Assembly: GCA_017409345.1 (NCBI GenBank)
Contig: JAFQSX010000013.1
Coordinates: 1 to 64,000, forward strand
Origin: Muribaculaceae bacterium
GTDB lineage: Bacteria > Bacteroidota > Bacteroidia > Bacteroidales > Muribaculaceae
DNA: 64,000 nucleotides
Direction of reading: 5' to 3'
This document shows, one piece after another, positions 57,107 through 64,000 of the stretch (positions are counted from its first letter, which is position 1; each line of letters starts with the position of its first letter). The notes beneath the pieces were generated by a model. The model saw only the letters and a list, made by a program, of their open reading frames with translations, did no database searches and was not told the origin of the DNA. The position numbers and the translations under genes were made by a program.

Positions 57107-57903
57107 TTGCAAGTTTATTAAGTATTGCAATTTCATTGCCTTCAATGGCGCAAATCGATGATGATATTAGCAACTTCGGTGTGTGGACATCTATTGGTGT
57201 TGAAAAGAAAATATCTAAAAAATGGGGAGTGGAATTCGAGGGCGAATTTCGCACTGCCGATGCCTTAAACGAAGTATCTCGTTATTCATTAGGCATTTCT
57301 ACCGATTATAAATTGACTTCTTGGTTGAAAGCCGATGCGGGATATGTGTTTTTGAGAGATCATAATCTTAAGAGTTTTAGAGAAGATCCTATTGCCGAAG
57401 AAGATGAAGGTTGGGTAATACAACAAGGTGAATTGACCGATGCTTATTGGACTTCACGACATCGCTTCAATGTATCTTTAGTTGGGAATGTTAAACTAGA
57501 CCGTTTTAAAATTTCGCTTCGTGAGCGTTGGCAATATACATATCGTCAAGAAACATCCAAATATGAAACCGATTATGTCTTCTATGATTCGGAATCAACC
57601 TTACCCAGTGTTGATGGCCCAACAGAGAAAACCGTTAAAAGTAAAGGCTCAAATGTTCTCCGCTCGCGTTTGCAAGTCGCTTATGATATAAAATCGGTGC
57701 CATTCGAGCCCTATGCTTCTGTTGAATTATATAATGATTTTGACGGCTTTAAAATAAAGAAAACTCGCTACACCATTGGTGGTGATTATAAAATAGCAAA
57801 AAAACACTCAATCGGATTATATTATCGCTATCAAGATTTTTCGGGAAGTGATGAAGGTGAAAGTACTCACATTCTTGGAGTAGGATATAAATTCAAATTT
57901 TAG
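57085..57903 (+). CDS. DUF2490 outer-membrane beta-barrel protein
   Basis: A 272-residue protein with a signal peptide (about 1-19, ending SMAQ) and alternating strands typical of a small beta-barrel: DFGVWTSIGVEKKISKKWG-like starts given by position about 25-50, LRERWQYTYR, and a final HILGVGYKFKF with a terminal Phe. DUF2490 members are outer-membrane barrels of unknown function. Overlap with the DUF4956 gene suggests that the inner-membrane VTC/DUF4956 unit has an outer-membrane partner. A terminator follows at 57942. Confidence 0.8.
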   Translation: MGTKRFIIASLLSIAISLPSMAQIDDDISNFGVWTSIGVEKKISKKWGVEFEGEFRTADALNEVSRYSLGISTDYKLTSWLKADAGYVFLRDHNLKSFREDPIAEEDEGWVIQQGELTDAYWTSRHRFNVSLVGNVKLDRFKISLRERWQYTYRQETSKYETDYVFYDSESTLPSVDGPTEKTVKSKGSNVLRSRLQVAYDIKSVPFEPYASVELYNDFDGFKIKKTRYTIGGDYKIAKKHSIGLYYRYQDFSGSDEGESTHILGVGYKFKF

Positions 57904-57941
57904 GAAGTAACAACACTTCATAATGTAAAGAACTATTTGAA

Positions 57942-57975
57942 ATGGGCTTAACCTATGGTTGGGCTCATTTCTTAT
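57942..57975 (+). terminator. Terminator after DUF2490 gene
   Basis: A 12-bp RNA stem with G-U pairs (57942-57953 with 57957-57968) and the 3-base loop TAT, followed by TTTCTTATT. Confidence 0.6.
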
Positions 57976-57991
57976 TATGAAATAAATTGCC

Positions 57992-57999
57992 TAACTTTG
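57992..57999 (+). promoter_or_regulatory. Probable -7 element for surE
   Basis: TAACTTTG lies 21 bases before the surE start codon, giving a very short leader. Confidence 0.55.
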
Positions 58000-58020
58000 T
58001 AGAAAATAAAAATTATAAAT

Positions 58021-58785
58021 ATGGCAAACGATAAACCACTAATATTGATAACCAACGATGATGGTATTAATGCACGAGGTATTTTTTATTTAGCCGATGC
58101 TGTTAAAGAAATGGGAGAAGTGTATATTGTGGCTCCAGATGAACATCAATCGGGACAATCATCGGCAATGTCAATCAACAAGCCATTGCGCATTACCACG
58201 CATCCTGATTATAATGGAATAAAAGTATATTCGGTAAATGGAACACCTGTCGATTGTGTGAAATTGGCATTACATACCATTGTCCCACGTCGTCCCGATT
58301 TGTTGCTTTCGGGTATTAACCACGGTAGTAATGCCGGTAATAATATCATTTATTCGGGAACAATGGGGGCTGCACTTGAAACGTGTATGCTTGGTATCCC
58401 ATCAATAGGATATTCCTATTTGAGCCATTCTCCCGAAGCCGATTTCTCTAATACTTTGCCATTCTTGAAATCAATAACAAGCCAAGTAATTGAACAAGGA
58501 TTGCCACAAGATATATGTCTCAATATTAATTTCCCAAAAGGGGAAATTAAAGGTGCTAAAGTAGTGAGAGCCGCCAAGGGCTTTTGGACTGAAGAATACG
58601 CCGAATATACCGACCCTATGGGTAAACCTTTCTATTGGCTAACCGGAAGATTTCAAAACATAGAACCTAATGCTCCCGACACCGACTATTACTGGCTAGA
58701 TAGAGGCTACGCATCAATAGTTCCATCACGCCCCGACCAATCGGCCATTGATATTATAGAAGAATTAAAAACTCAATTTGAATAA
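58021..58785 (+). CDS. surE: 5'-nucleotidase SurE
   Basis: A 254-residue metal-dependent phosphatase. Motifs: LITNDDGINARG with metal-binding Asp-Asp at the N-terminus, DEHQSGQSSAM, SVNGTPVDCVKLA and SGINHGSNAGNNIIYSGTMGAA. SurE dephosphorylates 5'- and 3'-nucleoside monophosphates and is linked to stationary-phase survival. Length is typical. It has its own promoter and is followed by the 38-bp repeat region. Confidence 0.93.
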   Translation: MANDKPLILITNDDGINARGIFYLADAVKEMGEVYIVAPDEHQSGQSSAMSINKPLRITTHPDYNGIKVYSVNGTPVDCVKLALHTIVPRRPDLLLSGINHGSNAGNNIIYSGTMGAALETCMLGIPSIGYSYLSHSPEADFSNTLPFLKSITSQVIEQGLPQDICLNINFPKGEIKGAKVVRAAKGFWTEEYAEYTDPMGKPFYWLTGRFQNIEPNAPDTDYYWLDRGYASIVPSRPDQSAIDIIEELKTQFE

Positions 58786-58819
58786 TAAGAAAGAGAAGGG
58801 AGAGAAGAAAACTATATCA

Positions 58820-58887
58820 ATAATGCATTATGAACCCCGAAGGGCTCAATGAGGCTTGACCGAGTTAATTGAGCATTGTGCATTATA
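58820..58887. repeat. 38-bp dispersed repeat with imperfect terminal inverted ends, copy 1
   Basis: The core at 58833-58870 is the reverse complement of 62944-62981, with one mismatch seen (T versus C in GGCTCAAYGAGG). The flanks ATAATGCATTATG and CATTGTGCATTAT form an imperfect inverted repeat. It lies between surE and a convergent acetyltransferase gene. Confidence 0.75.
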
Positions 58888-59365
58888 ATGTGAGTTGCAT
58901 ATCGACCACATCTAGCACTTGTCCACACTTTTCGCCCACTTGCTCAAAGTGTGATACCTTTTTGAATCCTAAGCGATGATGCATTTTGATGCTCACTTCA
59001 TTATTGGCAGTGATGCATGCAATTAATACTCTAAACCCCATTTTACGACAATCTTTGATGAGGCGATTCATTAATTTGGTGCCGATTCCTTTGTGGAAAT
59101 ATTTGGGGTCGAGGTATATTGTCGTTTCTAGAGTGTTGTGATAAGCTGCCCGTTCTTTCCATGGATGAGCGTAGCAGTAGCCTGCAATCTCACCATCTTC
59201 TTCCCACACGAGATAGGGGCAATGTGTCGAAATATCCTCAATGCGCATGCGCATCTGCTCCTCGCTCAACGGCTCCATTTCAAACGAAATAGTAGTATTG
59301 AGAATATATTCATTATATATCTCAACAATCGCTCTCGCATCACTTGCTCTTACTTTGCGAATCAT
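58883..59365 (-). CDS. GNAT N-acetyltransferase (PAT/YncA-like)
   Basis: A 160-residue acetyltransferase with the acetyl-CoA loop YFHKGIGTKLMNRLI (about 88-104) and the phosphinothricin-acetyltransferase-like pattern (IYNEYILNTTISFE near the start, HHRLGFKKV near the end). It transfers acetyl from acetyl-CoA to an amine; methionine-sulfoximine-like compounds are substrates of close families, but the target here is unknown. It lies between two copies of the ATGCAT repeat motif. The ferredoxin-type gene upstream ends 6 bases before its start. Confidence 0.85.
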   Translation of the reverse strand: MIRKVRASDARAIVEIYNEYILNTTISFEMEPLSEEQMRMRIEDISTHCPYLVWEEDGEIAGYCYAHPWKERAAYHNTLETTIYLDPKYFHKGIGTKLMNRLIKDCRKMGFRVLIACITANNEVSIKMHHRLGFKKVSHFEQVGEKCGQVLDVVDMQLTL

Positions 59366-59369
59366 CGTG

Positions 59370-59387
59370 AATTATGCATTATGAATT
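59370..59387. repeat. ATGCAT repeat motif copy inside gene end
   Basis: AATTCATAATGCATAATT (read on the minus strand) is identical to 1200-1217. It supplies the last codons (LIHNA) and the stop of the 59372-60148 gene. Confidence 0.7.
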
Positions 59388-60148
59388 AATGTATTGTATT
59401 GACCTTTGCCTTGGGTTGCTTTGCCGTAGGCGATGGCTTGGGATGGGCAGAGGTGGTAGCAACGAAGGCATAGGGCGCAGTGGTTGCTCCATTGAGGGTG
59501 CCCATTGTGCATTGTTATATTATTGAGGGGGCAAGCTTTGGCGCATTTGCCACAACTGATACATTTGTTTGTGGCGAGGAATGGTCGGGGCGACATGCAA
59601 TATCGTTTGAAATAGGGGTAGATGATTGCAGTTTTTACCCAAGCCCAACTGCCGCGCACCACATCGTCGCTATTGTCGCTTGAAGTGATTTTTGATGCAA
59701 TCTCGGCTATGCGAGCAGGGGAATCGGCGAGTTTTTGTTGCTCCAATTCTTTGCTATCTACATCAAACCCTTTCATCAACGTGTAGGTGTTGGGCATTGT
59801 TACCGAATAGGCACTTTGTGCATACCAGCCACGACTGCTGATGAGTTTGCGCCAATGTTTATGGGCATTTCCTATATCATCACCACAAGTACAAACCATA
59901 AAGTGAGAATTGTTGTACCCAATGTTGAGTGGAGCCGATTTGATAAACGCCACTACGATAGGTGGCACACCCCATGAGTAGATGGGGAATACCCAAATGA
60001 AACGTTTGTCCTTGCTCATGTCGCAATTAAATGATGAGGGCGAAATGAGCGATTCGCCTTGCAACTCAATAACTTGTTCGTTGAGTATTTTCGCAAGCTC
60101 GTGAGCTACATAGCGGCTGTTGCCAGTGCCTGAGAAACAAAGTATCAT
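59372..60148 (-). CDS. EFR1-type flavodoxin-ferredoxin protein
   Basis: A 258-residue protein: a flavodoxin-like domain (about 1-165, FMN loop FSGTGNSRYVAHEL) joined to two 4Fe-4S clusters in CISCGKCAKACPLNN and CALCLRCYHLCPSQAI (about 195-240). EFR1-family proteins transfer electrons in anaerobes; the partner is unknown. The C-terminal residues and the stop codon come from the repeated ATGCAT motif. It starts 4 bases after the DUF2027-Smr gene on the same strand. Confidence 0.85.
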   Translation of the reverse strand: MILCFSGTGNSRYVAHELAKILNEQVIELQGESLISPSSFNCDMSKDKRFIWVFPIYSWGVPPIVVAFIKSAPLNIGYNNSHFMVCTCGDDIGNAHKHWRKLISSRGWYAQSAYSVTMPNTYTLMKGFDVDSKELEQQKLADSPARIAEIASKITSSDNSDDVVRGSWAWVKTAIIYPYFKRYCMSPRPFLATNKCISCGKCAKACPLNNITMHNGHPQWSNHCALCLRCYHLCPSQAIAYGKATQGKGQYNTLIHNA

Positions 60149-60152
60149 CTTA

Positions 60153-61196
60153 TTAGTGAATCGTTACTTGTGTGGCGCCAAACCCATATTCACGGAAAGA
60201 GGCATCTTGCGCTTGGCAACGAGGATATTTCTTCTTCAACTCTTGCAACACAGCTTGTCGCAACACTCCTTCGCCTTTACCATGGATAAACACAATCTTT
60301 TGCCCTTTAAATTTGAGATTATCAGTCATCACACGATTAAATTCGCGAAGTTGCACATTGAGCATATCTGTATTTGATAGCCCGGCAGTTGTGTCAAGTA
60401 ATTCATGAATATGGAGATCTACAACAATCGTTTCAGGACGCAATGCGGGAGTGCTTTTTGCTTTTGGCCTGTCGGCTTTGTAGTTTTTCTTTGCATTCAT
60501 TGCATCTTCAAGACCTCGGCTGTCGATAACCATAGAACGTAATGGAATGTCATTTTTTACAATGTCGATAGCTATAACCGGAGTGCCGAAATATACACTT
60601 TTGTGGAAACAATGAAGTTTGAAAAACTTTGTGGTGTCAAGACGATATTCTACGGCTACAGGAGCTTTGAGTGTAAACTCTTTATCACGTTTGAATGCTA
60701 CATATTGAATTGCTACACGATCCATTGACGGTAGGTCTTGATGAGTTACTTCGCAAAGTAATAATTGAGTGTTAGGCTCAATGATTCCGGCATGACGAGT
60801 AATCCATCCTTCGTTGTCGGCACGAGTGAGGTATGTGAAATAGAGATAATAGTTTGAGTCATTTACGAGATAAGCATCGTAGGTCGTGGTGTTGAGGTGC
60901 TTAATTTCTATAGGCTCGTATGCAAGAACTATGTTAAGGATATCTCCGGTCTCGGTTTCCTCAATTTCTTCGGGTTTGGGTGCTTTGGGGTGTTCGGGAA
61001 CGAATGTTGATGCTACCGCTTTCTTTTCAGCCTGAGGTTTGGGTGCCGAAGCCGATCCAACAACTACACATTCGCGCAATAACACCGGAGTTTCAAATCC
61101 GTCATCGTCAACGTAAGCCATATTGCCATCTATTCTCACTATGCGACCACCTCCCACGGCATTGAGGTAACGCACTATATCTCTTACTTGTGCCAT
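60153..61196 (-). CDS. DUF2027 protein with C-terminal Smr domain
   Basis: A 347-residue protein. The N-terminal part (about 1-50) contains a small beta fold (DIVRYLNAVGGGRIVRIDG). A DUF2027 domain (about 85-235) follows, then a Lys/Pro linker and an Smr domain (about 268-347) with the VDLHIHEL and IHGKGEGVLR motifs. Smr domains are DNA- or RNA-nicking or binding modules, as in MutS2. Here there is no MutS part. Nuclease activity is possible but unproven. It is next to the EFR1 gene and downstream of the YhcG remnant. Confidence 0.85.
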   Translation of the reverse strand: MAQVRDIVRYLNAVGGGRIVRIDGNMAYVDDDGFETPVLLRECVVVGSASAPKPQAEKKAVASTFVPEHPKAPKPEEIEETETGDILNIVLAYEPIEIKHLNTTTYDAYLVNDSNYYLYFTYLTRADNEGWITRHAGIIEPNTQLLLCEVTHQDLPSMDRVAIQYVAFKRDKEFTLKAPVAVEYRLDTTKFFKLHCFHKSVYFGTPVIAIDIVKNDIPLRSMVIDSRGLEDAMNAKKNYKADRPKAKSTPALRPETIVVDLHIHELLDTTAGLSNTDMLNVQLREFNRVMTDNLKFKGQKIVFIHGKGEGVLRQAVLQELKKKYPRCQAQDASFREYGFGATQVTIH

Positions 61197-61232
61197 AATT
61201 TATGTTGTAATAATTTTATCTAATTGTGCTTG

Positions 61233-61568
61233 TTAGTGACTCCACGACAAAAGTCCAGACACTGTCTGGATTTTTGGAAATCGCAAGTAGAATTGTCTTA
61301 TCATAAACAAGTTGCTACGGCTGAATCCTTTTCCATATCTTATGCGAAGATCTGCCGATAATTTGTTGATAAGTTCATCTCCATAAATAGCTTTAGCTCG
61401 TCCTTTTTGTTCATACTCTACGATGTATTGGCCTATTTGCCAATAAGTGTTGACCAATACTGTGTTTATCGTGGAAGCAACTTTTCCTTTTGCGTCAACT
61501 AATAGTTTGCCAATTTCGTCTATTAGCTGTTGATATTGTTTATTATTTTGAGCATGTATGATATTCAT
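61233..61568 (-). pseudogene. Truncated YhcG/DUF1016 N-terminal fragment
   Basis: A 111-residue open frame matching the start of DUF1016/YhcG proteins (LLVDAKGKVASTINTVLVNTYWQIGQYIVEYEQ). It includes the helical N-terminal domain up to VSGLLSWSH, where a stop codon follows. Full-length relatives are about 330-370 residues and carry a C-terminal PDDEXK nuclease domain, absent here. It is probably a remnant of a defence- or restriction-associated gene. A small standalone N-domain protein is less likely. It lies between the DUF2027-Smr gene and divergent queA. Confidence 0.75.
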
Positions 61569-61688
61569 AAGGGACTTCGATAAATTGCTTTGTGTTGCAG
61601 AGTGATTTTATGTTAGCAAATTTATTGTTTTTATTTGAAATGGTCAAATAAGAGTTGCTAAAAAGACTTTACTTAATCATAATTATAG

Positions 61689-61696
61689 TATCTTTG
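61689..61696 (+). promoter_or_regulatory. -7 element for queA
   Basis: TATCTTTG lies 21 bases before the queA start. No clear -33 partner. Confidence 0.55.
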
Positions 61697-61717
61697 CACA
61701 ATAAAAACAAAGAATAA

Positions 61718-62938
61718 ATGAGCGAGATTAAAGATATACGCATTGAGGAGTATAATTATCATTTGCCCGATGAACGAATTGCGAAGCACCCTCTTGAGCA
61801 ACGCGATGAGTGTAAATTGTTGGTACGTAATGCTGATGGCGCGATTTCGGAACACGTTTTCAAGCAATTGCCATCGTTGCTACCCCATGATGCCATGCTC
61901 ATTTATAATAACACTCGTGTGATTAACGCAAGATTGCGCTTTCGCAAGAGTGAGGGTGGGGCACTAATTGAAATCTTCTGCCTCGAGCCGGTCACTCCTG
62001 CTGATTATGCAGTAAATTTTGCCATGACCGATGAATGTTCGTGGCTATGCTTTGTGGGAAATTCAAAGCGTTGGAAACAAGGAGACCTCTCGGCTATAAT
62101 CAATATCGATGGGGTAGATGTGACATTGAGAGCCACTCGCATAAATAAAGAGGGTAATGCATCGGTGGTGCGTTTCTCTTGGGACAATCACGACTTTACT
62201 TTCGCTCAAATCATTGCCGCAGCCGGGGAGATTCCCATTCCTCCTTATCTCAACCGCTCAACCGAAGCAAGCGATAGTGAGGATTACCAAACGGTGTATT
62301 CCCATATCGACGGTTCGGTGGCTGCCCCTACTGCCGGGTTGCATTTTACACCCGAAGTGCTTGAGGAAGTGTCAAAGAGCGGAATTCCTCGCCGAGAACT
62401 CACTCTACATGTGGGCGCCGGTACGTTTCAACCGGTGAAGAGCGACAGTATTGGCGAACATGAGATGCATAGTGAGTTCATCGCCGTGCCTAAATCGTTA
62501 ATCGAGGAACTTGCATCAACCTCTCGACGTGTGTTTGCCGTTGGAACAACCTCGGTGCGCACACTTGAAAGCCTTTATCATATAGGTTGCCTCATTGCTC
62601 AAAACGAGTGGAACGGTGAATTGCCACAATGGTATCCTTATAGTGAAACACACCCACACCTATCAGTGGCCGACTCGCTAAATGCTATTGTGGAATATCT
62701 CAACGCATCGGGTAGCGACACACTTATCGCCTCTACGCGAGTAATCATTGCCCCCGGATATAAATATATGATTGTAAAAGGAATTATCACCAATTTCCAC
62801 CAACCACAATCAACACTTCTGCTACTCGTTTCAGCCTTTGTTGGCGGCGACTGGCGAGCAATGTACGACTTCGCCCTCACCCACAACTTCCGCTTCCTCA
62901 GCTACGGTGACGCCTCATTGCTAATGCATAGTTCGTAA
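61718..62938 (+). CDS. queA: tRNA preQ1(34) S-adenosylmethionine ribosyltransferase-isomerase
   Basis: A 406-residue QueA. Blocks: YHLPDERIAKHPLEQRDECKLL, NNTRVINARL, GEIPIPPYL, the GSVAAPTAGLHFTPE signature, VGAGTFQPVK and a late TNFHQPQSTLLLLVSAF (positions about 352-368). It adds the epoxycyclopentane ring from AdoMet to preQ1 in tRNA, in queuosine synthesis. The C-terminus SLLMHSS and the stop run into the ATGCAT/38-bp repeat at 62937 onward, so the original end may have been replaced by the repeat. Confidence 0.93.
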   Translation: MSEIKDIRIEEYNYHLPDERIAKHPLEQRDECKLLVRNADGAISEHVFKQLPSLLPHDAMLIYNNTRVINARLRFRKSEGGALIEIFCLEPVTPADYAVNFAMTDECSWLCFVGNSKRWKQGDLSAIINIDGVDVTLRATRINKEGNASVVRFSWDNHDFTFAQIIAAAGEIPIPPYLNRSTEASDSEDYQTVYSHIDGSVAAPTAGLHFTPEVLEEVSKSGIPRRELTLHVGAGTFQPVKSDSIGEHEMHSEFIAVPKSLIEELASTSRRVFAVGTTSVRTLESLYHIGCLIAQNEWNGELPQWYPYSETHPHLSVADSLNAIVEYLNASGSDTLIASTRVIIAPGYKYMIVKGIITNFHQPQSTLLLLVSAFVGGDWRAMYDFALTHNFRFLSYGDASLLMHSS

Positions 62939-62990
62939 TGCATAATTAACTCGGTCAAGCCTCGTTGAGCCCTTCGGGGTTAATAATTAA
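62937..62990. repeat. 38-bp dispersed repeat, copy 2 (inverted)
   Basis: Core 62944-62981 is the reverse complement of 58833-58870. It is preceded by TAATGCATAATT of the shared ATGCAT motif. It begins in the queA stop codon. Confidence 0.75.
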
Positions 62991-63164
62991 TAGAAAAAGA
63001 ACTATAAGCTAATATTTAAATCTTTGTTAAAGAGTAGGCACAATGTGCTGTGTTCTCTCAATTTGTTTGAGCTGATTTTATATATTTAACATGCATGAGA
63101 AAAAATATCGCTCATGTAGGTGATTATCTTTACTACCTAAATATATAGTCTTAAAAATTTTAGT

Positions 63165-63172
63165 TAACTTTG
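63165..63172 (+). promoter_or_regulatory. Probable -7 element for the 63216 gene
   Basis: TAACTTTG lies 43 bases before the ATG at 63216, in a 230-bp gap that holds the repeat and nothing else recognised. Confidence 0.5.
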
Positions 63173-63215
63173 TGAATCAAGGTGAATCCAATGTTTTTAT
63201 GTTCAAACAATTAAT

Positions 63216-64000
63216 ATGGCAAAGAAGAAAGGTAATTTTTCATATATTGAAGCACGAGAAGCCCTTGAAGCAATAAGTGCTACTGCAACAAAAGAATCTA
63301 TACCATACGATTTGCTTCGTGTATTTTGTGGTTATGGTGATGCGAGTCTTGCTCGTGTTGCCGATGGCCGTGGTAATGATGCAAAAGATGGCAAAACAAT
63401 TCTCATAAAGAAACTTTTAGCATATCGTTGTTCTGAAACAAATGTGTTTGGAGATGAAGATTTATACGCAATCCTCGATGATATGCGAGCCACACCTTCT
63501 ATTTCAAAAAAAGAGCCTCGATTGTATATTGCATCTGACGGAACACGTATTGTTGCTTATGATCCCAAAGAAGATGATATATATGATAATGATATAAGTT
63601 TGTTATGGAAAGATTTTGAATTTTTCAAACCACTTGCAGGTATCGAGAAATTCAAAAATACCGAAGAATCTGAAGCTGATGTAAAGTCGGCTGAAATGAT
63701 GGCTAAGATATATGACGATATTCGTAGATATAACAATGTTACCGATAAAGAACAAGTGCATAACATCAATGTGTTTATGACACGGTTGTTGTTTTGTTTC
63801 TTTGCTGAAGACACTGGATTGTTTCCGGTTCAAAATATGTTCACTCATGCCATAGAACATAACACAAAGGCTGATGGGAGTGATATAGCAGAGTTTATCG
63901 AGGGTATATTTGATGTAATGGCTATTAATGATGGTGAGGTGCGTGCATCTTTACCCAATGTTATATCTCAATTTCCATACGTTAATGGGGGATTGTTTCA
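63216..64000 (+). CDS. N-terminal part of MmeI-like DNA methyltransferase/restriction protein
   Basis: An open frame from the ATG at 63216 to the window edge (261 codons, no stop), missing its 3' end. It starts MAKKKGNFSYIEAREALEAI. Residues about 186-205 read NVFMTRLLFCFFAEDTG, and the frame ends in FPYVNGGLF (about 253-261). These two blocks are characteristic of MmeI-type IIG restriction/N6-adenine methylases and related class I methyltransferases, upstream of the methylase domain. The SAM-binding NPPY motif would lie beyond the window, so function cannot be confirmed. Nearby YhcG and repeats fit a defence-type accessory site. Confidence 0.65.
   Translation, partial: MAKKKGNFSYIEAREALEAISATATKESIPYDLLRVFCGYGDASLARVADGRGNDAKDGKTILIKKLLAYRCSETNVFGDEDLYAILDDMRATPSISKKEPRLYIASDGTRIVAYDPKEDDIYDNDISLLWKDFEFFKPLAGIEKFKNTEESEADVKSAEMMAKIYDDIRRYNNVTDKEQVHNINVFMTRLLFCFFAEDTGLFPVQNMFTHAIEHNTKADGSDIAEFIEGIFDVMAINDGEVRASLPNVISQFPYVNGGLF

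Noticed and set aside
1..64000. CRISPR arrays, prophage, transposase, rRNA or tRNA genes
   Set aside because: No regularly spaced repeats, phage or transposase proteins, or tRNA/rRNA-like sequence were seen in the gene-free stretches.

Overview
The window looks like a chromosomal segment of an AT-rich member of the order Bacteroidales, plausibly Muribaculaceae or a Tannerella/Porphyromonas relative. Family assignment is inference. Support for Bacteroidales: repeated promoters of the TAnnTTTG type; several secreted proteins ending in type IX secretion (T9SS) C-terminal sorting domains; lineage-typical families (DUF4922, DUF5683, DUF2027-Smr, GSCFA, DUF1343, a MurF-Alr fusion, a tricorn-like S41 protease); and the order ParA-ParB-DUF5683-lytic transglycosylase. 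No rRNA, tRNA, CRISPR array, transposase or prophage was seen.

Region 1 (1-1538) holds the end of an unrecognised protein and a 590-bp gene-free stretch with a nested-palindrome repeat and a duplicated promoter block. Region 2 (1539-13630) is a secreted-enzyme block: two tandem NAGPA-type phosphodiester glycosidases, then two tandem pairs of a beta-propeller protein plus a zinc N-acetylmuramoyl-L-alanine amidase. The four enzymes end in T9SS sorting domains.

Region 3 (13825-30928) is a peptidoglycan (PG) salvage locus read in one direction: sugar kinase, amidase-like/golvesin protein, two-domain glycosyltransferase, HIT-like DUF4922 protein, SpoIID-family protein, AmpG permease with a large extra periplasmic domain, NamZ exo-muramidase, FAD/Fe-S D-lactate dehydrogenase, MurT-like transporter, MurK-like kinase, an unknown 98-residue protein, and MurQ etherase. 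Together with region 2 this suggests a path from extracellular PG cleavage through import to GlcNAc-6-P and pyruvate. The core transporter-kinase-etherase trio matches the MurNAc operon described in Tannerella forsythia. The secreted block, the AmpG insert and the interposed ORF are the less familiar parts.

Region 4 (31093-50621) is mostly housekeeping: serB, a patatin/beta-barrel protein, an SPFH protein, argD-proC, a short SSB, a tricorn-like protease, a PorE-like OmpA lipoprotein, GSCFA, murF-alr, a MATE exporter and an OPT transporter. Region 5 (50808-58785) holds the lytic transglycosylase with a Ser/Lys tail, DUF5683, parB, parA, a VTC/DUF4956/DUF2490 module and surE. Region 6 (58786-64000) contains a GNAT enzyme, an EFR1 ferredoxin, DUF2027-Smr, a truncated YhcG remnant and queA, bracketed by two inverted copies of a 38-bp repeat. 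It ends inside the 5' part of a probable MmeI-like restriction-modification gene.
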